From Glycomyces artemisiae (lineage in GTDB: Bacteria; Actinomycetota; Actinomycetes; Mycobacteriales; Micromonosporaceae), in NCBI RefSeq assembly GCF_003002955.1, contig NZ_PVTJ01000004.1, positions 372,001-436,000 on the forward strand: DNA of 64,000 bases, given 5' to 3'. The translations under genes were made by a program, and so were the position numbers. Below, piece after piece: positions 43,817 through 52,090 of the stretch. The stretch's first letter is position 1; the number at the start of each line of letters is the position of its first letter. The notes under the pieces were generated by a model. It had not been told where the DNA came from. It ran no database searches and saw nothing but the letters and a program-made list of their open reading frames with translations.

Positions 43817-44248
43817 CTAGCGGGCCGCGGCGGGCGCGCCTCCGGCGGCCTCGCAGCACTCGGTGAGCAGGTCGTCCGCGATCTTCCAGGTGTCGCAGGG
43901 CCACGCCTGTTTACATGAGGCGCAGTCGATGCCGAGGAGCTGCTCGGGCAGGTGGTCGCGCCACATGAGCGCGGCGAGGTTCCAGCCGGTGATCTCGGTG
44001 ATCCCCGCGGGCGCCTCCACGGGCGGCGGCTCCTCCAGGGAGAACAGCTTCGAGGGCTCCTCGCGGCGGGCGCGGCGCGAGCGCGCCGGGATGGGGACGA
44101 CCATCGAGCCCTGGGCGGGGGCCGCGGGTTCGGCGGTGTGGCGCGAGCGGCGAGGCGGTGCGGTGCGGTCCTGGCGCGGGAGTCCGCGGCCGTGCTCGGG
44201 GGCCTCCGGTTCGGGCGCCCCCTGCCTCGCTGAATGCTGCATACTCAC
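43817..44248 (-). CDS. Hypothetical cysteine-containing actinobacterial protein
   Basis: 143 residues from GTG 44248, AGGAG six bases upstream. The N-terminal 70 residues are Pro/Arg-rich and disordered. The C-terminal 60 (ITGWNLAALMWRDHLPEQLLG, then CASCKQAWPCDTW and ECCEAA) are well structured with CxxC...C, possibly a metal or redox site. Similar CxxCxxxWPC segments occur in Streptomyces proteins without known role. It lies upstream of dnaK on the same strand, separated by the HAIR sites. Confidence 0.65.
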   Translation of the reverse strand: MSMQHSARQGAPEPEAPEHGRGLPRQDRTAPPRRSRHTAEPAAPAQGSMVVPIPARSRRARREEPSKLFSLEEPPPVEAPAGITEITGWNLAALMWRDHLPEQLLGIDCASCKQAWPCDTWKIADDLLTECCEAAGGAPAAAR

Positions 44249-44733
44249 GCTATCTCCTCATTCGCCTTCGCTTCCGTGCCTGCGTACTCCTCTATCCGGA
44301 TTAACGGTCGAGCAGCCCGAGAGGACACGGGTATGAGCCCTCGGCACTCTAGTCCGCGCCCGTCCGCCGAATGCGGAGCAGAACTCGCAATCGCTCGCAC
44401 ATCACATGGAACGGGAATTCCACTCGCATTGCCGGAGGCATGTCTTGCGGCGGGAGGGTAGCCTGGACCGGTCGCGTCGAAACCGCGACACACATGGGGC
44501 GGACCGCGATTCCTGCGCATTGGATATGCTTGCGGGACAAGGGATTCGCGATGGCATTCCCGAGACTCGGCCAGCGTTCTCCAAGGGGCGTAACGCAAAC
44601 CGCATTCAGCGTAGGCATATGCCCGTTGAGCTGGTATTTCAGCCTTGTAACCGAGTCGAACGCGGGATTAACTTTGGGTTACCACGCCCGTTATGTCTTA
44701 AAACGACCCTTTCACGTATGGCATCATAGGAAG
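44249..44733. other. Gene-free, lower-GC stretch
   Basis: No gene with a start signal and typical codon use can be supported. GC content falls to around one half towards 44560-44730, unlike the neighbours. The last part should hold the promoter of the DUF1349 gene. Several short dyads occur (for example GGGAATTCC near 44410), none clearly an operator. Confidence 0.4.
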
Positions 44734-45270
44734 ATGCAGTCTCCTTCAGAAGAAGTACAATGGACGGTTGACGGTGGATTGATCTCACCTTACTTCGAGT
44801 ACAAGACCACCCTCGTCCGCAGCGCCGGGGACGAGCCCCAGCGCGACCACGTCTACCTCTACGGGCTCGAGCTCAAAAGCGACGGCGAGATCGCGCTGCG
44901 CCTGCGCCCCGAGCACCGCCACCAGCACGCCGAGGCGTCGCTCGCCATCCGCGTCGACGAGTCCAACTGGGTCCGCACCGGCGCGGAGTACCTCGGCGGG
45001 CAGCACCTCATCAGCACCGTCACCACGCGCGGGCGCACCGACTGGTCGCTGTTCCCCGTCGACACCGAGTCCGACGAGATCTGGCTGCGGCTCATCCGCT
45101 CCGGCGACACGGTGACCGTGGCGCACGCCGACGACGGCGTCGACTACACCACGATCGCCTCGACCTACCTGCCCGGCGGCGTCCCGGCCATGGCCGGGAT
45201 CGCCAGCACCCGCCCGGTCGCCGAGACCTTCTGGGACGCCGGAATGGACCTCGACATCGACGTCGACTGA
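44734..45270 (+). CDS. DUF1349 (concanavalin-like) protein
   Basis: 178 residues from ATG 44734, AGGAAG upstream. The sequence matches the DUF1349/regulation-of-arabinose pattern: SLAIRVDESNWVRTGAEYLGG, LRLIRSGDTVTVAHADDG, AMAGIASTRP. The fold is a beta-sandwich of the concanavalin A/glucanase type, and it may bind carbohydrate. No signal peptide. Position next to the cellulase gene hints at sugar metabolism, but its role is not known. Confidence 0.75.
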   Translation: MQSPSEEVQWTVDGGLISPYFEYKTTLVRSAGDEPQRDHVYLYGLELKSDGEIALRLRPEHRHQHAEASLAIRVDESNWVRTGAEYLGGQHLISTVTTRGRTDWSLFPVDTESDEIWLRLIRSGDTVTVAHADDGVDYTTIASTYLPGGVPAMAGIASTRPVAETFWDAGMDLDIDVD

Positions 45271-45289
45271 ATCCCTTGACGCGCAACGG

Positions 45290-45327
45290 CTCAGCGGTCC
45301 GGCAGAGGGGTGCCGGACGCCGCTGAG
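45290..45327. terminator. Terminator after DUF1349 gene
   Basis: CTCAGCGG-TCCGGCA pairs with TGCCGGA-CCGCTGAG around a 6-nt loop with a two-base bulge. Confidence 0.7.
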
Positions 45328-45410
45328 CATAGAGGTCGGGCCCGCCGGGCCGGAGAATCCGGGCGGATCCGACCTGTGTGCTCAGCCCGAGCCGCGCACG
45401 GGAAGCGAAT

Positions 45411-45444
45411 GGAGCGGCCGGTCGCATGCGCGACCGGCCGCTCC
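45411..45444. terminator. Terminator after cellulase gene
   Basis: A perfect 15-bp stem GGAGCGGCCGGTCGC/GCGACCGGCCGCTCC with an ATGC loop, 15 bases beyond the GH48 stop. Confidence 0.85.
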
Positions 45445-45459
45445 GCTCATTCGGTCTCC

Positions 45460-48075
45460 TTACTCAAAGAGCGCGGCGTAGGTCTGGAACGCCGTGGCGA
45501 CCTCGACCTGGTGCCAGTACCGGTGGTAGCTGAACTCCGGCGCGGGGCCGGTGCAGCCGCCGTCGATGTACGCCTGGACCTGGTCCCAGCCCTCGAAGTC
45601 CTTCATGAAGGAACGGGTCTCGATGAAGGTGACGCCGTTCTCCAGGACGTCGCCGTTCGGCATGGTGCCGGTCCAGCCCTCGGGGATGTAGACCTCGTCG
45701 CCGAAGCGGCAGTAGTCCGCCCGGGCCTCGGTCTGGGTCACGCCGACGCCGTCGTTCGCGGCCCACAGCGCGTCCAGGAGGTTCTTCGCCGCGGTCTGCG
45801 AGGCGGTGTCACCGGTGGCCGCGGCGTGGTAGGACAGGATCTTCGCGAACGCCCCGGCCACGCCCGGGTCCTTGGACATGGAGGTCACCGAGGCGGACAG
45901 GCCCGCCCCCGGCTCGCCGCTCCAGTCCAGGTCGCCCGGGATGCTGTAGTCGGTCGCGGAGATGTCGGACTCCGACAGCGCCCACGCCACCCACTGGTCG
46001 AGCAGGTCGCACGCCCGCGCGTCGTCGGTCTCCAGGCAGTACTGCGCGACGCGGTCCATGCCCCAGACCTGGAAGCCGAACCAGCGGTTCGACGGCGGGT
46101 CGTGCCACACGGGCTGCTCGTCGTAGTACAGGCCCTCGAACTCGGCGCTCGTGGTCGGGTTGCCGTAGTTGCCGCCCCAGTTGTTGGTCGCGCCGCCCGC
46201 GATGGCGCCCGCGCCCGGCGAGCCCTGCGGGACCTGGAGCCACTCCAGGAACTCCAGCTGCTGGTCGAGGCTGGCCGCCCAGTCGCTCGCCGCGGTCGGC
46301 GAGGCCGGCTCCAGGCCGCCCTCGGAGAGCGCGTACGCCGCCATGACGTTCTGGTAGCCCTGGTGGACGCCCGAGCCGCCGATGCGGAACGACCAGTCGC
46401 CGTTCGCGCCCGCGCCCCACGAGTAGTACCAGGAGAGCAGGTAGTGGAACGAGTTCTTGCCGCTGCCGTCGGGGCAGTTGTTGATCCCGATGCAGTCGCC
46501 CGCGATCTGCTTGAAGTACTTGTCCGCGAACGCGTACCGCAGGAAGTCGCCCATCTTGGAGGCGTTGTCGAGCGACCCGGAGATCGTCGACGACTGGCCC
46601 TGCTCGGCCGCCCACTGCTGGGCCATCCACGCGACCTGGATGGCGCGCGCGTCGGCGTCGGGGGCGTCGGTGTACCGCTGCTGCTGCGAGTACTGCGAGT
46701 CGCCCACGAACAGGTCCAGGTAGCCGTTGGGGCCGCCGAAGTCGAACGTCTCGCACGAGGGGTGCGCGACGGTCTCCCACGTCGACTCCTGCGAGCCGCG
46801 CTGGAACGTGTTCATGTACGCGGGCTCGGTGGTCCCGTCGCCGCACTCGCCGAAGCCGTAGGCGTTGTCCACGTCCAGGATCCAGTGCATGCCGTACACC
46901 TGGTTGTTCCCGTAGGTGTTCCGCAGCTCCTGGCCCAGCGGGTCGGTGCCGACGGACGCGTTGAAGTCCAGCTGCGTCGGGTAGTCCTCGACGCTGTCGG
47001 ACTCCGGGGCGTACGAGGCCGGGGAGGACGGGTTGTACGCGGTCGGGTTCAGGTCCGGGATCGCGTACTGCTCGGTGATGTCCCACGACTCGTTGTAGCC
47101 CGACCAGTCGCCGGTGACCTGGCCGTACGCGGCCTCCAGCCACTGGAGGTAGCTCAGGGCCTCGGAGGTCGTCTCGTGGCCGTAGTCCGGCGCCTCGACG
47201 ATGAGCTCCTCCACCGAGTGGTAGGGGACGCCCGTCTCGTGCAGGTACGGCGAGTCGGCCCCGGTGAGCTGGTCGTACATCGCGAGGAAGCGCTCCTCGT
47301 TCTGCGTGACCTCGCCGATGTCGGCGACGGTGACCGTCACCGTCTTGGACGCGTAGCCGGGGGAGGCCACGGTGAACACCGCGGACTCGCCGGGCTCGGC
47401 GCCCGCGGCCGCGCTGAACACGATCGGCTTCGGGTTCACGTCGCCCGCGGCGAAGGACAGCGATCCGCCCGAGGACACCGAGAGGTCGGTGGAGCCGGAG
47501 GTGCGGGTCGTGGTGACCGTGGCGGCGGCCTCGGTCGCGGCGGAGAAGCCGACCTCGACGGAGGCGGTCGACCCGGCGTCGACGACGACGTTCGCGCGGC
47601 TCACTTCGAGCTCGGGCTCGACGGGCTCCTCGGAGCCGTCGCAGGACTCGCCGTTGACCTTGATCCCCGTCGGCGCGGTGGAGGGGCCTGCCCCGATGAA
47701 GCCGAAGACCTCTTTGTTCTGGCCCGCGGCGATCGAGCCGTTCCAGCCGACGTCGCCGCCGGTGAAGGTGCGGCCGCTCTGGTGCCAGTCGACGTTCCAC
47801 GCGCTGGAGACGGTGGTGCCCGCCGGGAACTCCCATTCGAGGTCCCAGCCGTTGAGGCCCGCCGTGCCCGCGGTGATGACCACGTTGGCCTGGAAGCCCG
47901 AGCCCCAGGACGAGACGACGTTGTACTGGACGCCGCCGCAGTACTGGGCGGCGAAGGCCGACGGCGCGGCCACCGCGGTGAAGGCGCCGACGAGCGCGAG
48001 CGGCAGCGCCACCGCCGCCGTCCGGCGCCATCGACGGCCCCGCCGGCGCGGCGGGGCCAGGTTGTCGGTTTCCAT
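45460..48075 (-). CDS. Secreted GH48 cellulase with CBM2
   Basis: 871 residues from ATG 48075 (AGGAG nine bases upstream; the longer frame to 48201 is rejected). Signal peptide 1-42 with twin-arginine-like RRWRR but a normal Sec core; CBM2 at about 43-148 (flanking cysteines in YCGGV and GESC, Trp-rich face NGWDLEWEF, WNVDWHQSG); an Ig-like or X domain at about 150-250; GH48 from about 255. APDYGHETTSEA carries the proposed proton-donor Glu. GH48 enzymes are processive reducing-end cellobiohydrolases, usually one per genome. CelR-type operators precede the gene. Confidence 0.93.
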   Translation of the reverse strand: METDNLAPPRRRGRRWRRTAAVALPLALVGAFTAVAAPSAFAAQYCGGVQYNVVSSWGSGFQANVVITAGTAGLNGWDLEWEFPAGTTVSSAWNVDWHQSGRTFTGGDVGWNGSIAAGQNKEVFGFIGAGPSTAPTGIKVNGESCDGSEEPVEPELEVSRANVVVDAGSTASVEVGFSAATEAAATVTTTRTSGSTDLSVSSGGSLSFAAGDVNPKPIVFSAAAGAEPGESAVFTVASPGYASKTVTVTVADIGEVTQNEERFLAMYDQLTGADSPYLHETGVPYHSVEELIVEAPDYGHETTSEALSYLQWLEAAYGQVTGDWSGYNESWDITEQYAIPDLNPTAYNPSSPASYAPESDSVEDYPTQLDFNASVGTDPLGQELRNTYGNNQVYGMHWILDVDNAYGFGECGDGTTEPAYMNTFQRGSQESTWETVAHPSCETFDFGGPNGYLDLFVGDSQYSQQQRYTDAPDADARAIQVAWMAQQWAAEQGQSSTISGSLDNASKMGDFLRYAFADKYFKQIAGDCIGINNCPDGSGKNSFHYLLSWYYSWGAGANGDWSFRIGGSGVHQGYQNVMAAYALSEGGLEPASPTAASDWAASLDQQLEFLEWLQVPQGSPGAGAIAGGATNNWGGNYGNPTTSAEFEGLYYDEQPVWHDPPSNRWFGFQVWGMDRVAQYCLETDDARACDLLDQWVAWALSESDISATDYSIPGDLDWSGEPGAGLSASVTSMSKDPGVAGAFAKILSYHAAATGDTASQTAAKNLLDALWAANDGVGVTQTEARADYCRFGDEVYIPEGWTGTMPNGDVLENGVTFIETRSFMKDFEGWDQVQAYIDGGCTGPAPEFSYHRYWHQVEVATAFQTYAALFE

Positions 48076-48116
48076 TATGGCTACTCCTAGGCATGGGGTG
48101 GATATGTCCGTTTCCA

Positions 48117-48130
48117 TGGGAGCGCTCATG
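48117..48130. promoter_or_regulatory. CelR-like operator 1 (cellulase side)
   Basis: TGGGAGCGCTCATG, 12 of 14 matches to the CelR operator TGGGAGCGCTCCCA known from Thermobifida. Confidence 0.75.
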
Positions 48131-48181
48131 CCGGGTTCGCGGTCGTTGAATCGCACGAGTGGAACGAATCGGACCAGGATG

Positions 48182-48195
48182 CGGAAGCGCTCCCA
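48182..48195. promoter_or_regulatory. CelR-like operator 2 (cellulase side)
   Basis: CGGAAGCGCTCCCA, 12 of 14 matches to the same consensus, 65 bp from operator 1. Confidence 0.75.
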
Positions 48196-48433
48196 GGCCA
48201 TGCTCCCAAGCAGGAGCCCTGGATGTCAATACATTGACATCCCTAAATTTCTCCTTCAACGAGGCAAACCGTTGCCGTTTGCCAGGTATTTTCCCAGCTA
48301 ATTGAGTCGTTGATCCGGATTCATAGTTATGGATTCGCGACCTTCGATCTGTTCGAGATGATCACGAAGGCAACGATCCGGTAATGACCCTCACACCCGG
48401 GCTTGCGTCATGGAACACGCTCCCGTACGATCC

Positions 48434-48447
48434 TGGTATCGCTCCCA
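48434..48447. promoter_or_regulatory. CelR-like operator 3 (importer side)
   Basis: TGGTATCGCTCCCA, 12 of 14 matches, 150 bp before the binding-protein gene. Confidence 0.7.
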
Positions 48448-48597
48448 AGGGCGATCGCCTCGGCGGTTTCAGTCCGCGGGCCGCCGCGCACTCATGGCGG
48501 CCCGCACCACCGCCGCCGTGTGCACCAACCGGAACGAGTCCCTCAAACCCCTCGACAACAGCACGGCGCCCCGAGCGCCTGGAAGGAAACCGCAAAG

Positions 48598-49941
48598 ATG
48601 CATCTCCTCAACCGACAGCACGGCCGGGCCGCCCTCGCGGCCGCGGCCGCGGGCGCGCTGGCGCTCTCCGCAGCCGCGTGCAGCGGCGGCGACGACGGCG
48701 ACGAAGACGGCCTGACCGAGGACGGCAAGATCCAGCTCACCGTCTCCCTGTTCGGCACCTTCGGCTACACCGAGGCCGGACTGGAGGCCGAGTACGAGGC
48801 GGCCCACGACAACATCGACGTGGTCATCGAAGGCGACGGGGTCAACTGGGACGCCGAGTTCCGCCCCACCCTGGAGACCGCCCTGGAGACCGGCTCCGGC
48901 GCCGGCGACGTCGTCGGGATCGAGGAGCAGGGCGTCGTCCAGCTCTTCTCCGACTCCTCGCACTGGTACGACCTGAAGGACTACTCGGACCGCGCGTCCG
49001 ACTACGTCGACTGGAAGTGGGAGCTCGGCCAGAGCCCCGACGGCACCCAGGTCGGCTTCGGCACCGACGTCGGCGGCATGGGCATGTGCTACCGCAAGGA
49101 CCTCTTCGAGGCGGCGGGCCTGCCCACCGACCGCGAGGAGCTCGCGGCGGCCTGGTCCACCTGGGACGGCTTCAAGGCCCTCGCCCAGCAGTACGTCGAC
49201 GCCGACACCGGCGTGGCCTTCCTCGACGGCCCGACCCAGCTCCAGAACATGCTGCTGGGCCAGCTCGCCGGCAACGGCGACGGCGAGATGTACGTCGACG
49301 CCGACGGCAACCTGACGCTCGACTCCGCGGCCGCGCAGGGCTCGATCAACACCATCCTGGAGCTCAACGAGATCGGCGCGATCGGCAACTTCGTCTCCTG
49401 GAGCGAGGAGTGGATCGCGGCCCAGGCCGAGGGCGGCTTCGCCGTCATGCCGTGCCCGGGCTGGATGCCCTCGGGCGTCATCGAGCCGAACTCCGGCCCG
49501 GACAACGCCGGCAAGTGGGACATGGCCGCCGCCCCCGGGATCGGCGGGAACTGGGGCGGCTCGTGGCTGGCGGTCCCCGCCCAGTCCGCGCACCCCGAGG
49601 AGGCCGCCGAGCTGGCCGCGTGGCTGAGCGCCCCCGAGCAGCAGGTCAAGGTCTTCGAGGCCGTCGGCAACTTCCCGTCCTCGCCTGAGGCGCAGGCGGA
49701 CCCGAAGGTCGCCGACTCCACCAACGCGTACTTCAGCGACGCCCCGACCGGCCAGATCCTGGCCGCGTCGGTCCAGAACTTCCCGCCGCTGACCTACTCG
49801 TACTACCACCCGCCGGTCAAGGGCGCGGTCGAGACGGTGCTCAACGGCGTCGTCGACGGCACGTTCGCCCCTGAGGACGCCTTCGACGAGATCCAGTCGG
49901 CGGCCGAAGAGGCGATCCAGCTCGCCGGCGGCGGCCTCTAG
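48598..49941 (+). CDS. cebE: Cellobiose-type substrate-binding lipoprotein
   Basis: 447 residues from ATG 48598 (GGAAGGAAA upstream). Signal peptide with lipobox SAAAC, then a solute-binding protein of the cluster that serves cellobiose and cellodextrins (LTVSLFGTFGYTEAGLEAEY, GVVQLFSDSSHWYDLKDY, PCPGWMPSGVIEPNSG). Substrate is inferred from the operon, which also encodes a beta-glucosidase and CelR-like regulator, and from the divergent cellulase. A large stem-loop directly after the gene probably keeps its transcript more abundant than the permease part. Confidence 0.88.
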   Translation: MHLLNRQHGRAALAAAAAGALALSAAACSGGDDGDEDGLTEDGKIQLTVSLFGTFGYTEAGLEAEYEAAHDNIDVVIEGDGVNWDAEFRPTLETALETGSGAGDVVGIEEQGVVQLFSDSSHWYDLKDYSDRASDYVDWKWELGQSPDGTQVGFGTDVGGMGMCYRKDLFEAAGLPTDREELAAAWSTWDGFKALAQQYVDADTGVAFLDGPTQLQNMLLGQLAGNGDGEMYVDADGNLTLDSAAAQGSINTILELNEIGAIGNFVSWSEEWIAAQAEGGFAVMPCPGWMPSGVIEPNSGPDNAGKWDMAAAPGIGGNWGGSWLAVPAQSAHPEEAAELAAWLSAPEQQVKVFEAVGNFPSSPEAQADPKVADSTNAYFSDAPTGQILAASVQNFPPLTYSYYHPPVKGAVETVLNGVVDGTFAPEDAFDEIQSAAEEAIQLAGGGL

Positions 49942-49951
49942 CCGCCCCCGC

Positions 49952-49991
49952 GGGCCGGTCCGGCGGCACCCTGCCGCCGCCGGACCGGCCC
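49952..49991. terminator. Intercistronic 16-bp stem-loop
   Basis: A perfect 16-bp stem (49952-49967 with 49976-49991) and 8-nt loop, 10 bases after the binding-protein stop and inside the operon. No T-run. It may act as an attenuator or as a barrier to 3' decay, giving differential expression. Confidence 0.75.
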
Positions 49992-50223
49992 CGGGTCCAG
50001 CGGTCTCATGCCGATTCCGCTGAGCCCCGTGCCGCCGGGGCGAGACCGCGCATCGGGCCGTGCCCGGCACGGGCCCGACGCACCACCCCAGGACCCGGTC
50101 TCCACCCCCTCCCGGCGGCACCGTGTCGGCCCGCCGCGCCCCAACCCGCGGCGGGCCGGCTTCCTCCGGAGGCGGCCCGCGCCAGCCGATGAGCCTCACC
50201 CGCTCGCGACCGCAAGGAACACG

Positions 50224-51159
50224 ATGACCACCGAAACCGCGGCCCGATCGCCCAAGTGGCGCCTCTGGGCCTCCAAGGCCGACATCAAGGCCACCCCGTA
50301 CGCGCTCGTCTCGCCGTACTTCATCCTCTTCGCCGTCTTCGGCGTCTTCCCGATGGGCTACACGCTCTACGCCTCGCTCCACGCCTGGAAGCTCGGCGGC
50401 GCCGACCCGGTGTTCGTGGGCCTGGACAACTACAAGTTCCTGCTGTTCGACTACGACCGCTTCAACTGGTCGGTCTTCAACACGCTGGGCATGTTCGTCC
50501 TCGCCACCGTCCCGCAGCTCGTGGTCGCGCTCATGGTCGCGAACGCCCTGAACAAGCGACTGCGCCGGCCCATGCTGTGGCGCATGCTCATCCTCGCGCC
50601 GATCGTCACCTCCGTCGTCGCCGTCGGCGTCATCTTCGCCCGCATCTGGGGCCAGGAGTACGGCATGGTGAACGGCTTCCTGGAGCTGGTCGGCATCGGC
50701 AAGGTCGACTGGCAGGCCGAGCGGTGGAGCTCCTGGATCGCCATCTCGTCCATGGTGGACTGGCGATGGATGGGCTACAACTCGCTCATCTTCCTGGCCG
50801 CCATGCAGACCATCCCGCGCAACCTCTACGAGGCCGCCACCGTCGACGGCGCCTCGCCCCGGCAGCAGTTCTGGCAGATCACGATCCCGCAGCTCAAGCC
50901 GGTCCTCATCTTCACCGTCTTCGTGTCGTCCGTCGGCGGCATGACCATGTTCGTCGAGCCGATGATGTTCGACTCCGGCAGGCTCCTCGGCGGCACCGAC
51001 GGGCAGTACCAGACCACGGCGATGGTCCTGGTCGACATCCTCCGCACGCACGGCAACTACGGCGTCTCGGCCGCCGCCGGATGGCTGCTGTTCCTGGTCA
51101 TCGGGATCGTCGCGGCGATCAACTTCCTCATCGTCAACCGCATCCAGGGGAACAAATGA
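50224..51159 (+). CDS. cebF: Cellobiose-type ABC permease, first subunit
   Basis: 311 residues from ATG 50224 (AAGGA upstream). Six transmembrane helices, first at about residues 27-49 (PYFILFAVFGVFPMGYTLYA), and EAA loop LYEAATVDGASPRQQFWQITIP. Pairs with the next permease; a MsiK-type ATPase would have to come from elsewhere. The 282-bp gap before it contains the stem-loop and no gene. Confidence 0.9.
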   Translation: MTTETAARSPKWRLWASKADIKATPYALVSPYFILFAVFGVFPMGYTLYASLHAWKLGGADPVFVGLDNYKFLLFDYDRFNWSVFNTLGMFVLATVPQLVVALMVANALNKRLRRPMLWRMLILAPIVTSVVAVGVIFARIWGQEYGMVNGFLELVGIGKVDWQAERWSSWIAISSMVDWRWMGYNSLIFLAAMQTIPRNLYEAATVDGASPRQQFWQITIPQLKPVLIFTVFVSSVGGMTMFVEPMMFDSGRLLGGTDGQYQTTAMVLVDILRTHGNYGVSAAAGWLLFLVIGIVAAINFLIVNRIQGNK

Positions 51160-52088
51160 GCACCGCCACCGCGCCCCGCCCCACCGCCGACGCCACACCG
51201 GCGCAGCCTCCCAAGCCCCCGCGCCGCCCGAAGAAGCGGCGCCCCGTCGAGTCCGGCGAGGGCGTCTACGCCCCCACGGTGCTGACGCGGCTCGGCCTGC
51301 TCGCCGTCGCGGCCCTGTCGATCTTCCCGCTGTACTGGATGATCGTCATCGCCTCGACCTCCACCGCGAACGCCGCCGGCTTCCCGCCCGCGCTGCTGCC
51401 GGGCCCCAACCTGCTGGAGCACCTGGGCGAGGCCCTGTCGGACCCCGAGGCGAACCTGCTGCTGGGCCTGCGGAACTCGATGATCATCACCGGCACGGTC
51501 ACCTTCTCGGTCGTGCTCATCTCGACCCTCGGCGGCTTCGCGTTCGCCAAGCTGAAGTTCCGCGGCTCCAAGGTCCTCATGGGCACGGTCCTGTTCTCGA
51601 TGATGGTGCCGCTCCAGCAGCTGGGGATCGTCCCGCTGTACATCGTCATGGTCGAGCTCGAATGGCTCGACACGCTCCAGGCGGTCATCCTGCCGTTCCT
51701 CATCAACGGGTTCGGGATCTTCATGATGCGCCAGTACGTCGAGCAGGCCGTGCCCGACGAGATCATCGAGGCCGCGCGCATCGACGGGGCCTCCACGATC
51801 GGCATCTGGTGGCGGATCGTCCTCCCGGCCCTGCGCCCGGCGATGGTCGTCCTCGGACTGCTCACGTTCATGCTCAACTGGAACGAGTTCCTGTGGCCGT
51901 TCATGGTGCTGAGCGGCGAGAACCCCACCATCCAGCTCGCCATCCGGCAGCTGTCGACCGCAACGTGGTCAGCGGACCTGTCGATGATCTTCACCGGCAC
52001 GCTGATCTCGATCATTCCCATCGCGATCCTGTTCGTCGTGTTCGGACGGCAGATCGTGAGCGGCATCATGGAAGGTTCATCGAAGTAA
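51156..52088 (+). CDS. cebG: Cellobiose-type ABC permease, second subunit
   Basis: 310 residues, start overlapping the previous stop (ATGA). A Pro/Lys-rich N-terminus of about 38 residues precedes six helices, with EAA loop IIEAARIDGASTIGIWWRIVLP and C-terminus GRQIVSGIMEGSSK, the usual end of the G-type subunit. Confidence 0.9.
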   Translation: MSTATAPRPTADATPAQPPKPPRRPKKRRPVESGEGVYAPTVLTRLGLLAVAALSIFPLYWMIVIASTSTANAAGFPPALLPGPNLLEHLGEALSDPEANLLLGLRNSMIITGTVTFSVVLISTLGGFAFAKLKFRGSKVLMGTVLFSMMVPLQQLGIVPLYIVMVELEWLDTLQAVILPFLINGFGIFMMRQYVEQAVPDEIIEAARIDGASTIGIWWRIVLPALRPAMVVLGLLTFMLNWNEFLWPFMVLSGENPTIQLAIRQLSTATWSADLSMIFTGTLISIIPIAILFVVFGRQIVSGIMEGSSK

Positions 52089-52090
52089 CT

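Larger units (their letters stand above)
48076..48597. promoter_or_regulatory. Divergent promoter region, cellulase / cellobiose importer
   Basis: The 522-bp region holds the CelR-like sites listed separately and AT-rich stretches near 48225-48350 that are likely promoters. The open frames that run through it from both genes lack ribosome-binding sites and show poor codon use, so they are not coding. Confidence 0.6.

Noticed and set aside
45310-48090. 926-codon plus-strand frame opposite the cellulase
   Set aside because: Arg/Val/Gly-rich shadow; the minus strand holds CBM2 and GH48 motifs.
48469-51198. 909-codon minus-strand frame opposite the cellobiose importer
   Set aside because: Asp/Val/Gly-rich antisense composition; binding protein and permease are certain on the plus strand.
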